Shown here piece after piece: positions 54,666 through 64,000 of a stretch of 64,000 nucleotides of DNA; within the stretch, counting starts at the first letter, position 1, and every line of letters starts with the position of its first letter. Source of the stretch: Stereocaulon alpinum (lineage: Eukaryota; Ascomycota; Lecanoromycetes; Lecanorales; Stereocaulaceae); the NCBI GenBank assembly GCA_018257865.1, contig JAEUBA010000061.1, positions 1-64,000 on the forward strand, read 5' to 3'. The notes under the pieces were generated by a model. The model saw only the letters and a program-made list of their open reading frames with translations, made no database searches and was not told where the DNA came from. The translations under genes were made by a program, and so were the position numbers.

Positions 54666-57470
54666 GGTGACGGTATTAACTGTAGAGTAGAATGTATGTG
54701 TAGTACTTTGCCTGGCAAGTGAGTGATTGAATTAAGTTATAAAGTAGGAAGCAAACGAACAATAGTCAAGGAAGCGAGTGACCTGACTACTGATGCAAGA
54801 AAAGACCGGAGACGACGAGAAGAAAATCTGATAAATCAAAAGGAAGAAAATGCTGGGGTGGGGTGGGGAATGATATAGCAGGAGCACAAATTGGCCCCAT
54901 GGAGCGGTTGGAGGAGCCATTGTGGTCGCGGTACAAGGACTCGTTGTTACAGCCAATGAACAGGTCACATTCAATTTCCCCTGGTGCGGTCTCATGAGGA
55001 CAAATCGGTGAAAGGATGCGAAGGAAAAGGACAAGGAGTTTCACTCAGCGGCGTCATGAAACGCTGAGCCATATGAACTAGTATGAAGAATATTGATACA
55101 GCGCATGCCTGTGGCAGGGATGGAGGCGGGTTAGAGCACCAGTCATGCAAGTACAGCGCCTTCTCCACAATTACTAAAGCCCGTAGGAGCCGTTGTAGAC
55201 ATAGTGAGCGAAACGCTAGAGGCTGGAAGAGTGGGCGCTCCCCTGTTTCAGCTTGTCCCTTTGGGTTCCTTTCTGGCGGTGTACTGTATCATGTATGGAC
55301 GTTGCGGCGGGTGGGGCAGGATGACTGTGCAATTTCGTTGGGCCCAAGTGACCCGAAAGGAAGCGCCCGCGAAGGCCCCGCGGTACCTTAGTTCTAGCTA
55401 AGATTAGCATGCGCCCACCTACGAATGTCAGGTACAATGCCAAGCTTATGCTTCCCATTCCTGTCAATACAGGCAAGAATAAAGACCGCCTTTGATTCGA
55501 TCATTCGACCCTACAATAGACCCACAAAGAGCCTACAAAGCGCTCTTCGACTCTTCGCGACTCTTCGATCTTCGATTCGAAAGAGCAGCAATTTTAATTC
55601 CGAGACCGCCAGACGGCCCTCTAGCCCGGTTGGCTTCGCTTTGCCAGTCGCCTGAAACTCAGGAGGGAGCGATTCGCTGCAACCCGGAGAATGGCCGCTG
55701 AGGTAATGCTATGTGATAGGGGCCACACATCGCGACCCGTCTCGTAAGTTACTCCCTGCTGTGCTATGGCCAGGATCAAGACCCTCGCCGCACTATACTT
55801 CCCCTTGATTTGACATACTGTGGGATATAGGGGAGTGTGAGGTCAAGTAGCCATACGAGGTACTCCATCACATTCTTCTAGCCGTCCACGCTCGGTGCTT
55901 CGTCCACGTACTGGCTTCAGCGCTGGTTCCATCACTTCTCGTATATCAGTTATGCTCTGAGATACCGATCACAGCCCGCGCTGCACGGGAAGTGTACGAG
56001 ACAGACGGGTTGAGGATGGGCGGATACTGTGCCTTTCCCGAAAGCAATAATAAAGTACCTTTCACATCCATTCCATGATTCGTTCACACCGGCGCACTCC
56101 TTACACTTGCCACCCAATAGATGGATTTCTATACTCCGTAACCGTTTACAAATCGAAGACTTCTCCACGGCAAGGATCATGAGTAATGTGATCCCTGGTG
56201 ATTGTGTCCGAGTACACGAGGACTCATCCGCATCACTTTCCTCAATCGGATAGCAAAGTAGCATTCCTATGTCTCCGTGCTTTGAAAGTTTTCGGTGGAG
56301 GAGGCGTAATACGCGGCTTACGGTTTGACCATAACCATTTAGGTCGTTCCCGCCAACGCACTCGGCCTTTCTAGATTCCCACATTCAAGTTACGAAGATG
56401 ATTACTATCCCAGCTCGATGAAGTTTTCAATGTCTTAGACTTTAAGAAAATCTAAACTACCGTTGATTCCTAATGACTTCATCGAAGCCTCCCAATGTCT
56501 TAGTTTCTCTTCGTCTTCTCGCGAACAGCTATATCATGTTCAATGATCGATCCAAAATATTCTTAGGCCTCAGGTGCCTTGCTAGCGATGGCCGTAAAGC
56601 ACTCGGCTTTAATTGTTAGAATCCTTGAACCGATTTTACGCCTGGGTTCAATCCTTATGCTTCTTATTATTCGGTAGGAGGTGTTGGTGCTGCACCTCGC
56701 TTCTGCGGAAGAACATGGTTCGGTTTCACACTTCAAGCGATCTTGGTGCGTCCAGGTAATGAACTTCGGTTAGTTATAGGGGTTACTGTCGTTAGAAAGA
56801 CTTCACGGGATTGCCTGAGAGGGATGGAGGAGCGCTAATCCTAGAATGCGAGATGGTGAAGTGGCAGAGGATGTTACCGTTTCAAGGTTCGGAATAGCTG
56901 GATCTCATCAAAGTATCAAGCCATCCGATTGCCTTACGTTTGGATCTGTGCAGAGACGGAAATGGATGAGCTTGTGCCGAGGGAACATATAGAGATCTGC
57001 CATGCTGCTCATCCTCGTGGGATGCCGTACGTACTCGGAACAAGTGTCGAAAGCAGAGGTGGCCAAAACATATGTACAGGTGAATCGTAGTGATCTGGTT
57101 GGTACACAGGTAGTAAACAAAATTCAAGGCGAGAGGGAAAAGAACCAAAGAGTCCATTTACTCGCTAAAGTCATGCTGAAGCAGGTTCTTGCTTTGATAA
57201 CCGTGCAATTCATACTCGTCCCAACATATATTCGTGATTGTGGAACAATCTGAAGACGATACCCCATCCTAGGAGACTGTACAGCTCTCCTGACTGTTCA
57301 GTGGCGCCTTGCTAGGTTGCCCTCGCCACTTCTCTTCTATTCGCTTCTGCCGTTTCCATTTCTGAATCTGTCTCATTTCCCGCTGTACTGAGCTCGAGCT
57401 TTGTGGCTCATCAGGACTGACTTCCCTTAGTTCGATTTCTGCGTTCAATCAGCCGCATTGTGTGCATTGC
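54666..57470. other. Long intergenic region, no gene supported
   Basis: About 2.8 kb. 54666-55040 is the CFEM promoter. Elsewhere only short frames occur. The largest (55950-56384, minus, 144 codons) is Cys-rich but has no domain or convincing start context and is probably chance. A word pair tcttcgactcttcgcgactc/tcttcgatcttcgattcg at 55544-55580 forms a short degenerate tandem. No tRNA or rRNA was recognised. Confidence 0.45.
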
Positions 57471-58939
57471 CTAACTAGCCCTTGTCTCACCAGCCCCCTT
57501 CTTGCCTTCTTTTTTCCTTATGTCTGTTGCCAAAGAGCCGCCTTCGGCATACTGTGCCCGACCCCGCTGGTGCCGCTGCTCTATGGCTTCAGCTTCTAAC
57601 CTTCCCGCCTCAACCTCCCTCATTGATGCGCCTGGAGGGGCGGTAGTCAAAGGTGGAGCATCGGAGGATGTCAAAGGAGAGTCGTCTTCGAGAGCGGCGA
57701 TTTCTTGCTCGGTGAGAAGGCGCTCCTTCTCAAGGCGAACTTCCCTGCCACGCTTGTGGCAATACCAGAAGACGAAGAGTAAGACTTCATATATAGGTCA
57801 GCCATCGAAATGCAGCGGGTTCAGATGGGAAGTGTATAAATTGAGACCAGAGAAGTGCTTACTGAACAACGCTAGCGAGTAGAGCACATTCATTCCTAAG
57901 AATGCTGGGAATCGAAGCTTAAGGAAGTTCATGATAGCCTTCAACATGCCCGCCACAGCACCGGGCTTGGTGACTAAATCCTTGAGACTTGGCACCTTGA
58001 AGCTCAAGCCTGCTTTTGAAGCTGCACTACCAGCGATGTTGGCATACTTCGAGTTCATGCCATGTTTTTCAGCTGCGGCAGCAAGCATCTCTGGGCCGAT
58101 GGACTTGGTCATCTTAGAGGGGAGCTGTTCGACAAGCTTTTGAAGCCAGGGTGGAAGGTGGGTATATGAGCGTTGAATTTGGTCTTCGGAGTTTGTAAGG
58201 AGAGATTCGAGGTCACCGTACGCTGTAGGGACGCCATTCACTAGGTCTTTGAGGACAAGTGTAAATCTGATTACCGCATTAGTCTGACTCAATGCTTCCA
58301 ATATGTAAAGATAGTATGGACCTACTTGCGCATAAGTTCTTGAGACTCTTTCGAGATCGAGAAGACTCGATTGTTGACGGCCGCTAAATTCAGGTCCTCA
58401 AGAACAGCAGCCATTTCTTCCTCTTCCTTTTTCGCCTCATGGTCGGAAACATTGCCGTCCTCGTTCGGGTGGGCGTCGGCTGCTTTCAGGCCTTCAGCGG
58501 CGCTCATAAGGTCTGTTGCTGTTCGTTCTTTGTTCTTGCGCTTGGTGTCTCGACTGTCTCTCCGCAGAAAACTCCATTTAGACTTCTTGGCCTCCTTCTG
58601 CTTTCCTTTGTCTTTCCCGAAATCGGTTTCGTCCGGTTCGGCGGTGATGAGTACGCCTTCTGGAGTGTCGGGGGTATCAGGTAGGGGTATGTTTTGTGAG
58701 CCATCCAAGAGAGCGATCTGGGCGTTGTTGCCAGTAACATCGCCTACTTCTGGCAGGTCTTGAGGGCGCTGAGGTAGGGTAGGCGCATGGCGTTCGGGTA
58801 ATGGAGGTGGTGTTCCCTCGGATTCTATACGTGCAAGGAAGGCTTCATCTTCTTCGCTAAGGACAGGAGTCTCGACTTCTTCAGCGTTGCTTATCGGAGG
58901 CTTCGACGTGTTGTGTCTGTGGGTGAGATATTCCATCAT
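57471..58939 (-). CDS. Conserved fungal protein, single C-terminal membrane helix
   Basis: The minus-strand join 58939-58326, 58266-57863, 57784-57471 gives 443 residues. Introns of 59 and 78 nt close in phase (RK|FTLVLKDL and LALF|ILLFVFWY). Residues 1-190 are acidic/basic and disordered (SEEDEAFLARIESEG, KGKQKEAKKSKWSFLRRDSR). The middle is conserved in character (FTLVLKDLVNGVPTAYGDLE, LPPWLQKLVEQLPSKM, LVTKPGAVAGMLKAIMNFLK). One hydrophobic helix (FLGMNVLYSLALFILLFVFWYC, in pieces about 318-340) is split by intron 2. A basic, then charged helical tail (KRGREVRLEKERLLTEQE) follows. It looks like a tail-anchored or single-span membrane protein with both flanks soluble. Function unknown. The same frame opens 34 codons upstream at 59041, but the MMEYLTHRHN start fits better. 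Confidence 0.8.
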
Positions 58940-61039
58940 ATTGGCGGTATTTTCAAGACTTAGGTTCGTAGGGACAGGGAGTGTAGGGAAAGAGTGGTGT
59001 GGAGAAAGAGGGCAATGCGCGTCACTGAAGAAAGGCGACACGGCTGTTTATTCCATCTTGATTCTGGAACCCCACTAGAACGTCATCACGCTCCGAAGGG
59101 TCATGCCCTCGGTACTCTAATTCAGGATCGCCTAGTTACTACTGGTAGGTATCAGGTAGCCATCAGCCCTACCTAATCGCCAGGTCCTGATCTTTCACAG
59201 TAACTTGGCAATCTTCAACCTTTGTGTCCTACGAAGACCTCCCAGAATGCCACTTCTTCTAAGTGTAATCACCCCAATGTTCTGCTCAACACAAGCAGAG
59301 TTTTTGGCGCTTCTTACTACGCTTGAGTAGGCACTCATGACAATTCTACATGTCTTGAGCAAATGGTCGACTTTGAACTTGGAAGGCCAACAGAAATCTC
59401 ACACTGCGATAACGTCTCACTTATAGAGTACTGCCTTATATCTCTTGCATGTTTCAGTAAACAAGAATTTTCTTCTGCCTGCTCGGAAAAAACAATTATA
59501 GCCAGCACCGAGTGGACTTGCTAATCGACGACACCGACAATTGTTGTGAACTGTTTCAAATATCCATCACTTGCGGTGGTTCTTAGTGATACGTATCAAG
59601 TCTCGCTTCATATTGTTGTTAGTTTCTAACCCCTTTCCCATTGAAATGGACGGTTTTCTCGTTGAGTGTCTCCGTCCATCCATACCTTAGCTTGTACAAT
59701 GCTACAAGTCAGGCGGTTTTCAAACGCTTCAACTATCCGTAAGATCCACCCCCTGTCAACTAACCAGTTCTACCAGAGTTTTTAAGAGACCAACCATTGT
59801 GCAATACAGTAGTAAAGACGACAGGCGAGACGACGGGAAGTGATCGACCAGGCGCAAAGAAAGCGGCACCAAACGCTGTAAGTATCTCCGTCGCCCCCGT
59901 ACCTTATCAAACGCAAAATTCTGGCTCGGGAAGTGGCAGAGTGCTGGACGTGATCAAACAGCTCAAGACCATGTCCTTATCATTGAATGGTCCAAAGATT
60001 GTAATTCAACTTGCTCACGATAATTCACGGAGATCGTGTCCCTCACTCAAATGCGCAGAAACTTGCCATTTCTGCCAGGAAACTTAGACTTCTTCTCTCA
60101 ATAGGAAGGGGAAAAAAGGTCAAACAATCACGAAGATTGAGAACAGTGGAACTGTTTGGAGTAAGGGGCAGGATGAACTACAAATCTTAGAATTGGGGCA
60201 GTGCAATAAACATTTCTCAAGACACAACTGGAATTGTTGTGAGTGGGACCTTCTGATAGTCAGAATCTAAGTCTGGATTTAAGCACGACAGAATCTGTTG
60301 GCCCGGCCTCCTGTCTCGTATCCACCATTTAACAGGAAGCTAATTCTGAAGTGCAACCCTCCCTTGAGTGAATGCGTAGCACAACAAACAGCTAACATGA
60401 GCAACAGCCCAGATATTTCAACGGTAGACCGTCAAGCAAATACTCGGCTCGGGGTCACTCTCTAGATTGAATTCGCACAGCTAATAAGCTGCAGACGGTT
60501 GGTCTCCTGGATTTGCAAGCTTGGAAATTGTGGTTCGACTCTACATCTAGGCGTTGATCTCGTTCCAATTCTGTTCTGCGGAGTTGAAAAGCCTGCGTCG
60601 TCCCACATCAGAAAGAATGTCGTCCATGTGTAATACAGCACAGGCACACACTCAGCCAACGGGAAATATCATAAGCGTTTAAGCTGGAGTGAAGAGACCC
60701 TGTGGATTTTGGCATCGACCTAAATAGCTACCGAGGACTGGAATTAGTACTTTTCTAGTCTTGCTGTAATAAGTGCAGTTATGTCAACTTCTGGCCCCCC
60801 ATTCCCTACTCTTCTCACGTCCAACACTCAACACTCTGCATCATCGCTGCGCAACGACATGTGTGAATATACTGGGCTGGGTTCGAGCTTTAGGTCAAGA
60901 CAATGAGATCGGAATGTACCGATGATGGGCAATACTCAGAAATCCGCGGAGGGGAAGCCTTTCGTTTGTCCATTTTCGAGTGATGAATGACATCGCTGTA
61001 TTTACACTTGCTTAAGGTTCACCCATGTGGAGCGTGAGG
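58940..61039. other. Long intergenic region, no gene supported
   Basis: About 2.1 kb between the upstream end of one minus-strand gene and the 3' end of BCS1. A 96-codon plus frame at 59797-60087 has no ATG-linked context or domain. Composition is normal. No RNA gene was recognised. Confidence 0.45.
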
Positions 61040-62607
61040 TCACCGGGGTTCATTGGCGGACGTATGACTCTCTCTAAGGCTTTCCGGAAGCAGACCTGAT
61101 GTCATAGCTATAGCTCCTTGCATGTCATCCTTGTTGTATAAAAACAAGCCCTGCAAAGCCGACGCACTTGTAACTCTCTCGGGATGCGTCCTCCTACCAT
61201 CCTCCGCTTCAATCAATCCGAGATGCTCTAACCGCTCGAGAAACTGTGTTCTAAATATTCCTTGTTGATCAAGCTCGCCATAGAAGCGATCCCAAAATTG
61301 ACCAGCTTGCCAGCGTGTGATCTCTCCTATCCGCACGATCATATCGACCCTTCCCGGCCTCACCAGAGCGTTATCAAGGCGTTCCACATGATTCGTCGTC
61401 ATGAACAGAACCCGTTCTTCAGCACTGGCGACTCCGTCAAGTGCGTTGAGCAAGCCAGAAAAAGTGACGTTGGCGCCTTGGTAGCCCTCAGCGTCGGCTT
61501 GGATCCTCCGATTGCCGAAAGCCGCATCTGCATCTTCAAGGAGTACGAGCGTCCGTCGGGGGATGATGGTGAGGAGATGATTAAGTCTATCATCCGTTAA
61601 GCCCCGCGTGCTAAGATTCAGCGTTGCGATATTGTAGTTGAGTTCGCCCGCTAGAGCCTGTATGAAAGAGCTCTTGCCACTGCCCGGAGGTCCATGTAGG
61701 AGATATCCCCGCCGATATGGTATGCCGCGGTCGTAGTACCACTTACCACTTCTCAAAAAGTCTTTGACGTCTGATACAATGCGTTCCTTGACTCCTTTGT
61801 CCAAGATCACCGACTCTGTGGGCCTCTTCCTGCGCGGTTCACCAAACTGCTCCCAAGACATTGTCCGGGCCTCGTACACGATTGTCTTGCCTTCTGTAGA
61901 CTGTTGCGCCAATCGCTCTGCCTCCGTGAAGAGCTTTTCGAAGATGTGGCGTTGAGAGTAAAGCGTTGTTAGAGTCACAGTCTCCCAAGGTTTACCTGTC
62001 ATACGGTCCAGAGATTTGGATTCGCGGGCGCGATCGACCATGATAAAAGCATTCTTGTAGCGAAGGAGGTGCTTTCCAGGCCCTGGCATGAAGTAGAACT
62101 GAGTTTGTACCGCGCCATTGGGAAGCTCGATCTTCTCGGTGTCTATGGCAAGGTGATGCATTCGTGGAGTGAAACGTTGCATGAGCGATTTCAAGAACCC
62201 AGACTTGCGAGCGTTCATACCGTCGAGGGCACCATGACGAGCAGATCTTGATGATTGTCCTCGTTGATGTACTGTCATCCAGTGAAGAAACCATGGGAAC
62301 GATTCGTCTTTGACATTTATTTCCAGGTCGACAAGTAAACGTCTCTTGATGAAACTTGCACCATGGCGTATGCCTCTTTGGCCGACAGCGAGAGCTGCAC
62401 CGAAACCAGCTAAACCGAGTCCCTGATGTCCAGTCAACAGCTGTAGCTACTCGGTATAGTGGTACTCCTTACGGCAGTAAAGAAGGGATTGCCCGATACC
62501 TGGGCAAGAAAGCCACCATCATTGGCCGAGTGTACGAAAGATGCGCCGTTGCGCCCATACAGGTCTACCGCATCTGCTGTTGGCACTTGGGTGGCATTCT
62601 TTGCCAT
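61040..62607 (-). CDS. BCS1: BCS1-type mitochondrial AAA ATPase
   Basis: The minus-strand join 62607-62473 and 62422-61040 gives 505 residues. Exon 1 was found by following the frame upstream of the AG at 62424-62423. It starts MAKNATQVPTADAVDLYGRN and ends SGNPFFTA just before GTAAGG, in phase with GLGLAGFGAALAVGQRG. That hydrophobic segment is the single inner-membrane span. A BCS1-specific domain follows (KRRLLVDLEINVKDESFPWFL, PRMHHLAIDTEKIELPNGA in pieces). The AAA module comes last: Walker A GPPGSGKS, Walker B TLVLLEDADAAF, and the sensor and Arg region MTTNHVERLDNALVRPGRVDM. Bcs1 moves the folded Rieske protein across the inner membrane to mature complex III. The N-terminus of 45 residues before the span has no cleavable presequence, as usual for Bcs1. 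Confidence 0.92.
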
Positions 62608-63220
62608 GCCCAACAGACAGATCTAGCAGTTTCGTTTTCAAACAACGTAATACTACAGCGAAAGTTCCAAGCGTGGTTCGATTTCCGTAAGGTTGCGACA
62701 AAATAAGGTGCGGATCCCCGGCAGTAGCCGCTCCAACCTCGGAAACTAAGTCTGCGAAGACCCAGCTGAAGTTCTTATCTCTAAAGCTAGTATTTGAAAC
62801 GGGGCACGACGAGTATGGTTACCAAGATGTTGTTCAATGATTATTGAACACGGACTTAATTCCCCATGACCTCATTAGACTGTATGGATCATCCTTAGCT
62901 TTGAGGAGCTGTGCTGTACAGCTTCGCCATAGACTAAGGCGTTCGCTCTATGAACATTTCTCCCAAGCTCATAAGCCTACCAACGGAGTTAAGCCATGAC
63001 ATCTGGCATCGGATCAATTTTCTGACCGAAAGCCGCTCGCTCGTCTTATGAATACATTGTCGTCTCCTTGATCTCACACCTTTTCCTATACCCATTTTCC
63101 TTGATTGATTGATTGGGTTATACGCCTATTCTAGTATCTATATATACTAATGAGGGTGTTCTTTGACATCATTAGGAAATCTAGGGGGCTGTAAGCCCTC
63201 CCATTTTCCTTTACGTCCTG
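62608..63220. promoter_or_regulatory. Shared upstream region, BCS1 / NAPE-PLD-like
   Basis: A 613-bp gap separates divergent start codons. A word gattgattgattggg lies at about 63101-63115. No other feature stands out. Confidence 0.45.
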
Positions 63221-64000
63221 ATGCGAGCATTTTTCCGCCGCTTCTTCTGTCTACCGAAGAAGTCTGGGCGTTCCCGCATACCGTCTTCTAGCTCTCAAAC
63301 AATGGCGAGCTCAGCAACAGCTGCGGCTTTGTATGCTGCTACGATCTCATCGGCATCGGTCGTGGGAGCTCAGCCAGAGGAAGCTAAGGATAAGGCTCAT
63401 CACCTCAAAGATGGCAAGGGCTTCACCAATCCCTGGGTAACCATTGGGCTTCAAATCCTTGACTATGAGTCGTGCTGATTTGAGCACCTTACTGCAGGAC
63501 AGTTGGAAAAACTTGACTGGCCCGGAAATCATGAAAGCGATGTTATGGTTTGTGAATCCGTCTCTGCTCGTCGATTCGATTCGAGTCTCTAAGCTCACAA
63601 TTCACTAGGCGACGTGTGAAGGGCATCGCGAACAAGCCCGAGACTACACCTCCCACAGTTCCTGTCCGGAAACCGGACTTCCTCCCTTCACGAATCACGC
63701 CGAATCTCCGAGCAACATGGCTTGGTCATGCCTGCTACTTCGTAGAGTTCCCGCAAGGGTTTCGTGTTCTGTTCGACCCTGTGTTTAGTGAGCGATGCAG
63801 TCCGTTCACATGGCTCGGTCCAAAACGATACACAGAAGTCCCCTGTCAAATTGAGGAAATCCTAACCATTGACGCCGTCGTCATATCACACAACCATTAC
63901 GATCATATGGACCACCCTACAATTATGAAGATTAAGGCAAAGCACCCAAACGTGCAATTCTTTGTTCCCCTTGGCAACAAAAAATGGTTTGCAGAATCTG
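63221..64000 (+). CDS. NAPE-PLD-like metallo-beta-lactamase hydrolase (partial)
   Basis: Join 63221-63436, 63498-63547, 63609-64000, cut by the window end. Introns of 61 nt each close in phase (NPW|DSWKNLTGPEIMKAML|W). The N-terminus MRAFFRRFFCLPKKSGRSR is basic with few acids, compatible with a mitochondrial presequence. A second ATG (63302) is possible. The visible fold runs TWLGHACYFVEF, RVLFDPVF, then VVISHNHYDHMD. The last is the HxHxDH zinc site of the metallo-beta-lactamase family in the form seen in N-acylphosphatidylethanolamine phospholipase D and yeast Fmp30. These hydrolyse N-acyl-PE to N-acylethanolamine. The C-terminal half, including the remaining zinc ligands, lies outside. 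Confidence 0.88.

Noticed and set aside
55950..56384. 144-codon minus-strand Cys-rich frame
   Set aside because: No domain, no signal peptide, no good start context and no neighbouring exon. The length is within chance for this base composition.
59797..60087. 96-codon plus-strand frame in the long gap before BCS1
   Set aside because: It starts at a non-ATG codon, has no recognisable content and no splice partner.

Overview
The window looks like nuclear DNA of a filamentous ascomycete, most likely a Dothideomycete of the Pleosporales type (inferred). Four things support this. Introns are short (about 50-85 nt), with GTAAGT/GTATGT-like donors and CTRAY branch sites. The housekeeping set is fungal (Sch9, Rsc7, subunit h of ATP synthase, CFEM protein). 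Genes are dense and lie on both strands. Two long blocks carry the signature of repeat-induced point mutation (RIP): CpA/TpG almost absent, TpA in great excess, and essentially no open frames on either strand.

Layout. 1-125 is ordinary sequence. 126-11280 is a RIP-destroyed transposon block: a gag-like relic, a 325-bp-arm inverted repeat, a Helitron (Rep plus Pif1-type helicase, minus strand) and a second gag-like relic. 11281-36552 is a gene-rich euchromatic stretch: RPT5, a CLG1/Pas1-like cyclin, a foldback MITE-like element, a cyclin K/T, a zinc-dependent deaminase, an F-box protein, SCH9, RSC7, a small unlisted gene, TFIIB, ATP14 and an aquaglyceroporin. 37490-42426 is a complete Ty1/copia retrotransposon with paired LTRs and a 5-bp target-site duplication, inactivated by RIP. 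43022-64000 is gene-bearing again but sparser: an unknown protein with a suspicious stop codon, a secreted aspzincin-like protein with a broken zinc motif, a DUF1765 protein, a large secreted CFEM/repeat protein, an unknown membrane protein, a BCS1-type AAA ATPase and the 5' part of an NAPE-PLD-like hydrolase cut by the window edge.

How the parts relate. There are no operons. Head-to-head pairs share short intergenic promoters: cyclin K/deaminase (377 bp), TFIIB/ATP14 (514 bp) and BCS1/NAPE-PLD (613 bp). Several genes serve growth and gene expression (proteasome lid-base ATPase, two cyclins, Sch9, the Rsc7 remodeller subunit, TFIIB), and two serve mitochondrial energy metabolism (ATP14, BCS1). 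Gene models given as joins were derived by hand from splice signals and frame agreement. Nearly all have reading frames that close exactly.

I saw no clear multi-gene novel system. The items most worth checking are the possible leakage of RIP into the single-copy gene at 43022-43963, the reciprocal RIP boundary inside the two copia LTRs, the foldback element at 17110-17607, the HGSGH metalloprotease-like secreted protein and the 80-residue gene at 31313-31635.
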